Assembly: GCF_000340215.1 (NCBI RefSeq)
Contig: NW_006921535.1
Coordinates: 3,111,323 to 3,175,322 of the forward strand
Source of the DNA: Pseudocercospora fijiensis CIRAD86
Taxonomy: Eukaryota > Ascomycota > Dothideomycetes > Mycosphaerellales > Mycosphaerellaceae
Direction of reading: 5' to 3'
Length of the DNA: 64,000 nucleotides
Made by a program: the position numbers and the translations under genes. Shown in pieces: positions 34,744 through 44,162 of this stretch. The notes below the pieces were generated by a model. It did no database searches. It was not told the DNA's origin and saw nothing but the letters and a program-made list of their open reading frames with translations. Numbering within the stretch: position 1 is the stretch's first letter; each line of letters starts with the position of its first letter.

Positions 34744-35030
34744 TTACCAGCTGAAGCGGATATTTGCAGCGAGGGAATGGAGCATTCTCGTATCCTTCGT
34801 TTCGGTATTCGATTGAGTTGGATGGTCGATCAACGAAGGTGTGAATAAAGATCCGGCGGCGTTGACTGCGAAGTGCTTGTATGAGCGCCAAGTAGAATAT
34901 AATAAGCAGGCACAGTGACAAGGGTCTTGCAAGAGTACGTACCCAGTACGCGCGCCTTGACCAAGTACGCAATAGCGTTGCAGATTGTGGCCCAGATAGG
35001 TATGGTGCAGGCTGCGAACCAGCCAACCAT
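34744..35030 (-). CDS. Possible small single-span membrane protein
   Basis: Two-exon model, 35030-34943 and 34865-34744, with a 77-nt GTACGT...CGCAG intron, giving 69 aa with all phases consistent. It starts MVGWFAACTIPIWATICNAIAYLVKARVLG, one hydrophobic span starting at the N-terminus, then a polar tail ending NIRFSW. No family is recognised. It sits inside the divergent promoter region of the putative metabolite cluster, so it could be a cluster gene or a chance frame. Confidence is low. Confidence 0.35.
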
Positions 35031-35583
35031 ACCGGCTAGGGATAAATGGCTTGATACTCAAGCCGAATCGGTCCTTGTACGAGTGCGAAAGGGACTACAT
35101 GCAATTCGTACGGTATCTACGTAGCAGTTGCATTGGGAGCGCGGCTCGTCATTAGCGTCACACGTTCCATCACTTGTCCGACGAAGTGCATGTGAAACAT
35201 GAAAAATCCGTTGATCCGATGAGATAACATCATGCATGGTGTATGCTTCAGACTCCAATCTTTCTGTACTGAGCATCCGAAGTCTTTGTATGTGCGGAGG
35301 TAAATGAGGATGGGCTAGTCTGGTTGGCATCTTCCATGCCGCAGATCTTCCATGAGTTCAGTCACCTCGCCGGCGTGCCCGAGTCAGCACTCCATCTGCA
35401 TCGGGGGTATTTTCGTCGGTGGCGTATGGAGCCCTCCATGTCATTGTCGAATCAAGGGCCTTTGAAGAATCAATATTGTAGACGCGAGATCAATATGACC
35501 TCCCGTGCAAATTGGTCAGTCCGTCAGACAACCACAGTTTGATAATTTTTCCTTTCCTCGTCGTTGTATTGAATCCATCAACG
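35031..35583. other. Upstream region of the ketopantoate-reductase-like gene
   Basis: About 550 nt, the other half of the divergent promoter region. No additional gene is recognised. Confidence 0.4.
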
Positions 35584-36752
35584 ATGAATCCATCCACTTG
35601 CAATGTACTTGTATACGGAGGTGGTGGTAAGTGAATGGATCGATCGATGGAGAAATTGCGCAGGCTAACACTTTTGTAGCCGTTGGAGCAATATTTGGAT
35701 GGAGGATCGCACAGCAAAGCCATGCTCGAGTGTCGGTGGTCTGTCGCAGCAATTGGAATAGTGTCTCCAGCAACGGCTATTACCTACGCACATCGACATG
35801 GGGAAATGGACGATTCATGCCGCGTCAAGTCATCCAAGCAGGCGCCATAGCCAAGCTTACAAACAAGCATCGATTCGATTACATCGTCTGTGCCAACAAA
35901 GTCACCGATGGTTATGCTTCAGCCCTCCAGGACTTGCGATTGCTTGTGCGGCCAGACACAACTCTGGTCGCTGCGCAAAATGGTATGGACGTCGAAGTTC
36001 CCTTGAGGAGAGCCTTCCCAGACAATACCGTCCTCAGCGCCATTTGCAACGTGGGTTGTGCGCAAATCCGTCCTGGATATATCGAACAGACTGCAGCTAT
36101 CAAGCGCCCTGCTTTCCTGATTGGCGTGCACAGCCCGAGTAGCAGAGGCCACAGAGTCGATACTTCCCGACGAGATGCATTGGCCGCGATGGATCCCGAG
36201 TTTACAACCACACAATGTATTACTGGCGAAAGGTGGCGAAAATTGATCTTCAATTCAGCCTGGAATGGCACATGCGCGCTCACCGGTCTCGACACGCGCC
36301 AACTTCTGGAATACCCCGGTGCTGCAGAAGTGGTCATACAGCTTGCCGATGAGGCCTACAGAGTCGGAGTGGCAAGCGGTGTCGACCTCGACCCCAGGCT
36401 ACCAATGAAGACGATTGAGCTCGCGCAAGATAGCGCGCCGATCACACCCTCAACGCTCCAGGATGCTCGAGCCAGGCGTCCGATGGAATTATCGCCAATA
36501 TTTGGTAAGTCTAGTCAACCATCAGATCTTGCAGCTTTGCTGACGTGGATAGGCTACCTCGTGGACCAAGCCGCAAGGGTAGGTGTACATGTGCCTTACC
36601 TGACGTGGATATATTCATTGCTTCGACTCCGGAACAAGGCATATGTCGCCAAGCAACAAGCTGCTGTTGAACCTTTGCACAGAGGTTTTGCCGCAGTCCA
36701 GGGGCTATCAAGTACGATCATGTCTCCAGGAATCTCGGCAGAAGTGAGGTGA
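35584..36752 (+). CDS. Ketopantoate reductase-like (ApbA/PanE family) 2-oxoacid reductase
   Basis: NAD(P)H-dependent reductase family that turns ketopantoate or related 2-oxo acids into 2-hydroxy acids. The start is hidden in a short first exon: 35584-35626 encodes MNPSTCNVLVYGGG, and after a 53-nt intron exon 2 (35680-36752) continues AVGAIFGWRIAQ, rebuilding the Rossmann GxGxxG-like loop (GGGAVGAIFG) at residues 12-21. Total 371 aa. Further marks: VCANKVTDGYASALQDL (family K/T region), AAQNGMDVEVPLRRAFP (family QNG motif), GERWRKLIFNSAWNG (the substrate-site Lys and Asn region near 215-225), and RRPMELSPIFG, the modified family end motif. Fungal paralogues of PanE often sit in metabolite clusters, and the divergent NRPS-like neighbour suggests that here. 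The true substrate is unknown. Confidence 0.9.
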
Positions 36753-36987
36753 TGTGGCGTTCAGCGTTCAGCGCTCAGCTTATGATATCCTATGTGTAAC
36801 TCATGATTTTCGGCTTACTTTATTAGAGCACTTTGGCAACTTTCGGTTGGTTAGGTATGGGCAGTCTCAGTGACTTGTCATAAATCGACAGACTCGTTTG
36901 ATAGCATTTTAAACATTCAGTTTCATATTGTAACCTAGAGACAAATTCTTAGTCCGAAATAAAAGCGCCGAAAGTTTCAGTGAACGC

Positions 36988-38572
36988 TCAAGAGTAAAAG
37001 CACACGAGTGTTGCGTACTTTGAGAACACCTCATCCTTCTCCAGAGTGTCTTTGAGTGACCGCGTAGACGTCGTTGCAACCTCCAGTCCTCCGTCATGAA
37101 GGCGTGGATGCACGATCACAGCATTAGCGCATTTCGTCAGACTGGTTGCAGGCTTCATATAGCGAGTCCGCTCAATGCGGCCAAGGGTAGTACCCCAGTC
37201 CAGCGTGTTCGACTGTGAGCTTGAGTAGTCGTTGAAGCCTAGATTGTGGGGCACGAGCAGGCATAACGGATTTGGGCATATCGCTTGGTCATCTGGCAGA
37301 CCTGCCGCCATAGTAAGCCACGAGGCCCATTTAGATTGCTGCCAGCCAGATACAGCTTCCCTTACGCAACGCGCCGCGCTCGCAAGACCTGTGTCTGGTG
37401 CCTCAAGTTCTCGCAGCGGATGACTCGTATTGATGATATCGACTGCGTTGCCAATATACTTTGCGTCAATCGAGGGCTGGAGCCGTTTCCGAATGTTTAT
37501 CGGGAAAAGGAGCGTGGACTCCTCGTGGCCAGCTTTGCTAGCTTGCTTCACGTATGAGAGCCGTGACCAGAAAAGACCGATTAAGGCATTCTTCGCATGA
37601 GTCAGCATGGGCGTCTCACAGAAACTCTTCCAAAAGGAGACTTGCCATCGTCGAGATCCATTTCGTCGGATCTGGTCCCGCTGCATCCTTCTTGAGCTTC
37701 GCAAGACTTTCGGTGCTAAAGCTCCAAAGCGCCCAGTGTGCCCTGTCGGCATCATCGTTATCTTTCTGGGAGTCTCGGGCCGCTTTAATAGTCGCTTCAA
37801 CGAAGGTGGTTCGACGCTCCTTAGTAGCAGCTGGAGCGGGCGGAAGATTGAGCTGGGAGTCGGAAGTGGGAAAGACCTTCCATCCAGCATCCACAAAATC
37901 TCCCGAGCCAGCTACAGGAGCTGAAAGTCGCGCACGAATGGCCTCGTCCTCCACCTTGTGCCTGTGACTTCGTTTCTCGCCACAGCTGACATCTGCGGTA
38001 TGTTGCGACCAGATTCGCTCGATTTCTGCAACGGTTGATGCATCCGCAAGGAGATGATTGAATCCGAATGACAAGGCCATTCCTCCCTTGAGCAGATTTA
38101 GTTTGGCTGTGAACATGCGAGAGCCCTCGGTAATCGATGTCAGTGTCTCCGGCTTCGAGAAAGGTTCGACCAGGCCCGCCATTGGGAAACCGGCAGCTTT
38201 GAGTGTTTCGTAGCTGGGTATCTCCTCCCACGACGACAGGTCTTCTCGAGCGAATTCCACATGCGCATCTTCATCAATGTCGACGATAATGTCTCTGGGG
38301 TTGCTGGATGTTCGGGCAGTAGTGCCAGCAAGTGCAGGAACCTCAGCAAGGGTGCGGCTCAGTCCTTGACGGAGAATGTCATAACATTGGCCAAACGTCG
38401 CGTGTTTTGGCATGGGCCAGAAAAGGGCTTGGGTCACCCATGATTTTGGAGAGTACACGTCACAAATGGACAAATGCACGACGTGCTTGGGAACGTGCCC
38501 GCTTGGATAGACCTTGTTGTTCTCGAATGTGTTCGACATGATCACGGAGTGGCCTTGCTGATTCTTGATCAT
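36988..38572 (-). CDS. BAHD-type acyltransferase (trichothecene acetyltransferase-like)
   Basis: CoA-dependent O- or N-acyltransferase of the family that includes trichothecene 3-O-acetyltransferase. Two exons, 38572-37646 and 37590-36988, 509 aa; an alternative ATG lies at 38539 (MSNTFENNKVYPSG). The catalytic HxxxD motif is HLLAD near residue 173. The structural DFGWG-type motif appears as LDWGTTLG near 437. Exon 1 alone runs into a stop after WISTMASLLLEEFL. Removing 37591-37645 (GCAAGT donor, GCTGAC branch, GAAG acceptor, 55 nt) joins WISTM to NALIGLFWSRL, the conserved family block, in phase. So this is a GC-AG intron. It lies downstream of, and convergent to, the reductase gene and may acylate the cluster product. 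Confidence 0.88.
37591..37645 (-). other. GC-AG intron of the acyltransferase gene
   Basis: Donor GCAAGT (the favoured GC-type donor context), branch-like GCTGACT, acceptor GCGAAG, 55 nt, phase 0. No GT donor in the vicinity gives an in-phase join to the conserved downstream block. Confidence 0.8.
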
Positions 38573-39317
38573 CGTTCTTGATTCTTTGATCGATATATAC
38601 CCTCACAGAGAGGCTCCGGGGTTGGTGCGATGCTTGGCGGGCTTCGGAGAGCGCTGCAAGTTGCAAGCATCGCGAGCTGCCAGCACGGGTAGTGAGTGGT
38701 ACGAGTAGCATGGGCATGGGACATGGTGGCGGTCGTGCGTAGCGTAGAATAGAATAGCGAGTACCTGCGCACCGGTTAGCCGAACGCCATCAAAGTCACG
38801 ACGCATTCATGTTTGCATGTGATGAAGACTGAAGAGGTGTGGTCGAGATGATCGGCATGAGCTTGGCATTTGCACGTGCTGCTCGGACCGAGCACGACAT
38901 TGTGGACACTTGGTCACCTTACTTATCAACCAGCCGTTCGTTGTTTATTGGTATGCTGCAAGACGATTGCTTTGGCGTGAGTCAATACACCACCACCTTT
39001 CGACGGCTTTCACTAGCACACCGCGCGATGACCACACGGCGGCGACACATACCTCACCACTCAAAGCATCGCGCCACGTCTACGAAGTCGGCAGCACGCT
39101 TGCCTCACGAGAACAATGCCAATCCCCGATCGAGATACGCAGACAGGCTCAGCCGTCGGAAAGGGCGTGCGTGTACGGACGCGAACAGCCTTGTGTGTAC
39201 TCATACATTCGTCGTACAGTATTCCCTCCAGAGCCTCCCCCCTTTTCGAAGAGAGTGGAGGTAACGGTGCATGCGATCATTCTCTTTCGCTCACGTCTCT
39301 GGAACCCTATCATGCAC
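38573..39317. other. Intergenic region
   Basis: About 745 nt upstream of the acyltransferase and downstream of the small 130-aa gene. Several overlapping short frames are present, none with recognisable protein features. Confidence 0.45.
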
Positions 39318-40028
39318 TCACTCCATGACTCCACGCTTGCTGTCCTTTCCTGGCTCTTGTGCATCTGCTGGCTTCCCAACACCGCGGACTAAGAGGAGGA
39401 AAATGATTAGCACGCATACCGTGGAGGGCAAACGGCTCATATCGCATTAAGGAGTTCTGCTGCTTTTGGCCTTCAAGCGTGTCCTGGTGCAGTAATCTGG
39501 ATGCCGCAAAGCCAGGTGTGTACACGACCCGAGAAGGTTGCGAATGATATTGCTTGCACTCACAGGTCTTGTTGAACCAACCACCAATCACACCTCCAGA
39601 CATCATTTGTTCGGTGTGGCTTGCCCGCCGTGCCTCGTAGTCTTCGCTCCCTCGCTTGTGCTGCGTCAAGTTGCCTGGAATTCCGCAAGTCAGGGAGGAA
39701 GCAAGAGTTGAAATACGCATGGACCTCACCAAACAGGCCCTGAGACGCTGTGGAAGACTGCCATAGCGTCTAATCAGCCTGACTGCTCTTCGCCGGGTCG
39801 TCCTTTCACTCACTCGTGCATACGTACCCGTCTCCTTTGTCCGGTTGGCGATGCAGGCGCTGCAGCAGGACCATTGCTGGGTGATTTGGTGACAGACGAC
39901 TGACTGCTGACAGAAGCCCTTCTGACAGCATCAATCACGCCACCGCTCTGAGATGGCCGTCTGGCTGGCTCATGCACCTCCTTCCCTCTCTGGAACATAC
40001 CACGTCGGTCTTCCCAAGGTGTCGACAT
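39318..40028 (-). CDS. Small hydrophilic conserved-type fungal protein, with 10-nt micro-exon
   Basis: Four-exon model on the minus strand: 40028-39828, 39739-39730, 39674-39564, 39388-39318, 130 aa, phases consistent throughout. It opens MSTPWEDRRGMFQRGKEV, is Ser/Pro-rich with RRASVSS sites, and contains GLFGNLTQHKRGSEDYEARR and GGVIGGWFNKT before a short basic end SKRGVME. This organisation (MSTxWEDRRxMFxKGKE start, NLTxxKR and ARRAS-xEQ middle) recurs in a small uncharacterised protein type of filamentous ascomycetes as I recall it; function is unknown. The tiny second exon GGCCTGTTTG encodes GLFG across the junction. RRAS motifs could be PKA-type phosphorylation sites. It lies between two candidate cluster enzymes but is likely a bystander. 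Confidence 0.65.
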
Positions 40029-40589
40029 TTTGAGCAATGATCAAGTGGGTTGACTCAAAGAACACGGAAGTCGCGTGCTCGGTATCCAAGAAGAGAAAGA
40101 TGGATGGTTAAGTATAGGAGCCCGACGAATGGTCTCCGGTCTAATAAGCAAGCCATCGATACCACATCATGCCACTGATTCACATGTCTGTCCAGAATGC
40201 GGGGTAGCTCTGACAATCACTGCATGGGCCGCAGGTACTACTTCGGTGTTATTGCCCGAGATCTTGTGTGTACGACTGCCTGTGCGGATCATGAGAGATG
40301 GGATGAGCTTGTTTTGCTGCGCAAAGCTCTTGGAATGTATGCAAAGAAAGGTGTTGCATTCAATCAGCTTTAGCGCGGCTCTTAAGGTGAATTATCACTG
40401 AGCTTATTACAGCTTCTCCCCCAGCAAAGTAAGTGCCGACCGAGGTCGCTCAATCTGCCGTTGTGAGCGGAGTCTATGCATAATAATACAAGTAAGTGGG
40501 TGAAGGAGAACTGTGGTCTTCATCACTCAAACAATAATAATCAGTCAAGCTGCACTCTACGTCTTCATTGTTTTTGATCTCCCTCCATC
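40029..40589. other. Divergent intergenic region
   Basis: About 560 nt between the starts of the 130-aa gene (minus) and the SDR gene (plus), serving both promoters. No further gene is recognised. Confidence 0.5.
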
Positions 40590-41622
40590 ATGGCATCCCT
40601 ACGTGCAGGACCAGTCGCTCCCGGCATAGCATTCATCACTGGAGGAGCTCGTGGGCTGGGCAATGCTATAGCAGTGTCTTTTGCTAAAGAAGGCGCGAAA
40701 GGCATTGCACTCGTAGACATCCTAGACGATAAAGCGTTACAAGCAGGCAAAGAAGCAGTAGAGCAACACGGCTGCAAGGTGACAAACCCCGAAATGAAGC
40801 ATGTCCTCTATTGACATGGAGATAGTGCATAACGATTCGCGCAGATGTCACGAAAGAAGAGGACGTAGAGCGGGCCATCGCTGAGACAGTCAACGAGTTT
40901 GGTCGCATTGATTACGCGGCGTAAGTCAATGTCCAATTTGGAATTTCGCATTTGATTGAGAAAATCTCGCAGGAATTTTGCCGGAATTGTTGGGCCGGTT
41001 GGCATGAGCTGGGACGTCTCGCTGGACGATTGGAAGAAAGTGATCGATGTCAATTTGGTCGGTGTCTGGGTTTGCGTCAAGCATCAGTTGAAGCAGATGA
41101 TCAAGCAGTCTTCGATTGATGTGTAAGTGGAGTTCTTCGGCACGGGACACAAAATCGGGGTTTCTGATGCCGTTTTAGCGAGGAAGGTCGAGTGCCACAG
41201 CAAGGATCAATCATCAGCGCTGCTTCGGTCAACTCGATCCTGTCTGGTGCCGGGACGAGCGGGTATACAGCAGCCAAGCATGGTGTCGTTGGCATTACCA
41301 AGGCGGTAAGTGTGTCAGTATGCGGCTGGAGGAGCAAAGTGCTGATCAAGACCAGGCTGCTCTAGAAGGAAGGACACATAATATCCGAGTGAATTGTGTA
41401 TCGCCTGGTTTCCTACTTACAGAGCTCTTAAAGCCAGCTATGGCGGAAGGGGTACTTCGAGAGGATGTTTGGAAAGGCTATGAAGCAAGACAAGGCAGAC
41501 AAGCCAATTTCAATGAGGTCGGCGATGTGGTCGTGCTGCTGAGCACGCCGAGAATGAGTCTTGTCAATGGTCACAATCTCGTAATTGATGGTGGGTTTAC
41601 AATTAATGAGAACGCCTCATAG
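40590..41622 (+). CDS. Short-chain dehydrogenase/reductase (classical SDR)
   Basis: NAD(P)-dependent oxidoreductase of the classical SDR type, 275 aa. Five exons: 40590-40778, 40826-40920, 40973-41122, 41179-41305, 41356-41622; introns of 47, 52, 56 and 50 nt, all GT-AG and in phase. The first acceptor is set at 40825 because it yields ITIRADVT, the expected strand before the cofactor-binding Asp. Motifs: TGGARGLG cofactor loop near residues 17-24; NFAG in place of NNAG; catalytic Ser in ISAASVNSI; YTAAK as the YxxxK pair; the VNCVSPGF block after the active site; and a C-terminal GHNLVIDGGFT end. The substrate is unknown. Position at the edge of the NRPS-like region makes a tailoring role possible, not shown. 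Confidence 0.9.
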
Positions 41623-41801
41623 ATTGTGTTCTGTGGGATTGCTGCTTCTACAGCACTTGAGAAATGCCTCAAGATATGAGGGCTTTCCAAAGCTTGATTC
41701 GGTCTTTTCGTTTGACAAGTCTTGTCCAAGTCATGCGCTTTGCGCCATTTTCGAGCGGGAAATCGCCTATTCTGAGTCGTTGTCATGGCTGGATACTTCT
41801 G

Positions 41802-42008
41802 TCATCTTGCTACGCGTTTCTTCTTGCCCTTGGTTACCATTACTTCAGGAGGTTGCTCGAGCGCCGGATCAAGAGGTCCATTCATAGTGCCATAGTTGGA
41901 ACCGCAGTCTGTCCCTATCAATACGCCTTCCTCCAGTGCTGTCTCCAGGACCGAAGGAGCGACCCCTCCCGCCGATGGCGCCTTTGATGGACCAGCTGAT
42001 GGCTTCAT
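41802..42008 (-). CDS. Possible small protein with basic tail
   Basis: A 68-codon frame with a true ATG at 42008. It is Pro/Gly/Ala/Ser-rich at the start (MKPSAGPSKAPSAGG), has a mixed middle (LIGTDCGSNYGTMNGPLD) and a strongly basic end KGKKKRVAR. No family is recognised. It lies downstream of, and convergent with, the SDR gene. It may be an isolated small gene, the last exon of an unseen gene, or chance. Confidence 0.3.
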   Translation of the reverse strand: MKPSAGPSKAPSAGGVAPSVLETALEEGVLIGTDCGSNYGTMNGPLDPALEQPPEVMVTKGKKKRVAR

Positions 42009-42180
42009 GGCCTGTCCTCGAATGTAAACTGCTGTGCGTGACTCCGATTTGGATTTAATGCAGTCTGGTCGCTTTCGAGTGCGCGAGGGGAATACATTGA
42101 CAAGGACTGCAAGATAATTAATGTCGATTTAGACTGCTGAATGCACCAAGTTCTACAATTCATCAATTGAGTCCGTCCGC

Positions 42181-43257
42181 TCACGAAGCTAGCTCTTCTT
42201 GTAATGCCCACATCCCCCAAAGTTTAGATGGACTTTCTCCGGGAGCGAATATAGAATCTTCCGCTGTGGTATTGTATGCGTCAGTGCGCAGATCACGACC
42301 ATTTGTAGCGACTGACAACTCCTCCTTCTTTGGCTCGGGTATAAGCAGAGCGTCTGTATATCCAACAGCAAGCCTCTGTGTGCTTGTGGCTTTGGCTAGT
42401 TGAAGTATAAGATTGTCACAGGCTGCCTTCGCTACCTGTGCTGCAGGGCCTGATGCTTCTTGGCCTGCGATCAGAAAGAAAGGTCCTTGAGGTGTCTTGT
42501 GAAAGGAGCCGTTGAGTGAGGCGCCATTTGGCTTACACCTTGACAGTAGGTGGATGACGGTAGTCCTGCTGATGGCATGTAGGAATCGCAAGCTCCGTTT
42601 CAAGGAGCTCTCAAGTTCCGAGTCGTCCAAATTCAATATGCTGCATTCACTGGCGGAATCATCGAATTCTGGTGAGCACAGCACTCCTTGTATGGCATGC
42701 CCATTCCTGGTCACGCCCTTGATTATCTCTTCAATGTCACTCTGACGCCACTCATCATTGATGATTGTGAACACGGCAGTCTCTTTGCGTAGTTTGCCAA
42801 TCAATGCATATATGTCCATCTTCATTTGTTTGAGAGCAGAAGCATGCTCCTGCCCTGCTGCAATGGTGATGCTCGAGAAGTTCTGCTTGCCAAGCAGAAT
42901 TTCGAGGTCTGAGAGCGTAGCGTGATGTAGTCGTCCCACGGCCAGAACAAGCAAAGCAGCCTTTGGTGTTTGGGGAGCTGCGTCTGTAGTGGTAGACGGC
43001 GTCAGCGCCGGTCGAGCTGGAGTTCCGGGGACATCGATCGGATGGCTGGTTCTTCTCATGCCTGGCTCTTGCGGGTGTGATGAAGTCGGTGTTGGCTTGC
43101 GGACAATGTTCGCGACATGGGACGGAGCGTAGCTCGTTGGTCGACTGCCTGTAGTAGGTCTACTGCTGAGACTGGGCACATTCCTGTGCTCCATATAGCT
43201 CGCGCTTTGCGATGAGTCCGAGTACGTGGAACTGGATCTGATGCTCCCTTGCTGCAT
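42181..43257 (-). CDS. Protein of unknown function with disordered N-terminus and alpha/beta C-terminal domain
   Basis: The first true ATG is at 43257 (MQQGSIRSSSTYSD); the open frame extends 21 codons further only to a TTG. About 358 aa. Residues 1-100 are Ser/Thr/Pro-rich and disordered. From about 100 a folded domain with alternating strands and helices begins (AALLVLAVGRLHHATLSDLEILLG), continues through ITIAAGQEHASALKQMK and VIHLLSRCKPNG, and ends with PFFLIAGQEASGPAAQVAKAACDNLILQL and a DALLIPEP segment. The late part faintly recalls an SDR-like Rossmann fold lacking the YxxxK pair. This is only an impression. Single exon, good coding character. Confidence 0.68.
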   Translation of the reverse strand: MQQGSIRSSSTYSDSSQSASYMEHRNVPSLSSRPTTGSRPTSYAPSHVANIVRKPTPTSSHPQEPGMRRTSHPIDVPGTPARPALTPSTTTDAAPQTPKAALLVLAVGRLHHATLSDLEILLGKQNFSSITIAAGQEHASALKQMKMDIYALIGKLRKETAVFTIINDEWRQSDIEEIIKGVTRNGHAIQGVLCSPEFDDSASECSILNLDDSELESSLKRSLRFLHAISRTTVIHLLSRCKPNGASLNGSFHKTPQGPFFLIAGQEASGPAAQVAKAACDNLILQLAKATSTQRLAVGYTDALLIPEPKKEELSVATNGRDLRTDAYNTTAEDSIFAPGESPSKLWGMWALQEELAS

Positions 43258-44162
43258 CTTGGAGTCTCGTGTGAAATATCTGCTTGTGTGAGCACGCACG
43301 CGAAGCTTTTTCAGACGCAATGCTTTCTTAAGAAGGTATGAAAAGGACGAGAGTCTGTGGGTACGGAGGCAGGGTAGTTCGGTGGTCGGCCCCGTATTCT
43401 AAGTGGAGACTGCCATGCATGTCGGTCGAGAAGGTCGTGTGATGGCACGTGATGAATGAAGTGAATGGCAGCATACTTGCGGATCTCATTCTCGTGCAAG
43501 TCATTCGTGAGCGAGCAAAATGGAGACGGTCGAACATCGTGCGTCGTGCGTCGTGAGAGTGTTGAACTTCTTGTTGCCAGCCCGGAGTTTCCCGGAAGCT
43601 TCACTCTTTCGCTTGGCTTGACCTTTCGAACTACTTCACTCCTTCAATCCTTTGACTGCAGCCATGATTTCGTGCCTGGACAACAATCAACAATCATTAC
43701 AGACGGGCGATTGAATCTCGACTGTCGCTGGCGCCACACCTCTAGCATTTGCAAGAACACCACCACCACCACCATCCAGAGGACTAAAACTGAACCCGAA
43801 CCGCTCAGCATCGAGCATCATTCGCTGCCATGGGATTCATGCAAAAGCTCCAGCAAGCAATGCTTTCTTCAAGCTTCTTGGAACTTAGTCTGGCTGGTAT
43901 CTATTTTCTGTCAGCCTTTTGTATAGTTCTGTGGATACCATGGATGGCCATTCCAGTCTCGACTCTGGCATGAAGCGTCATCTCTGGAAATTTCTCCCCT
44001 TCCTGCTGAGGTGGGACGTTCCAGAATGTGGTCTCACGTTCAGGATGCCAGTCTCACTTGGGCAAACTTTTCGGCGCATGCGGCTTCGCTTTATAAGGCC
44101 CGCCCATTCTATCAGATAAACACCAGCCGGTGTGCAGGACCGTCCAGTAGCATTCGAACAAG
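43258..44162. other. Divergent intergenic region
   Basis: About 900 nt between the 358-aa gene (minus) and the MYND gene (plus). It contains a CAC trinucleotide run at about 43758-43775. Short overlapping frames are not credible genes. Confidence 0.45.

Noticed and set aside
38910..39392. 160-codon plus-strand frame
   Set aside because: It overlaps the last exon of the opposite-strand 130-aa gene and has no recognisable feature.
40779..40858. SDR first intron ending at the CGCGCAG acceptor
   Set aside because: Joining there shifts the frame to an early stop; the ATAG acceptor at 40825 restores ITIRADVT.
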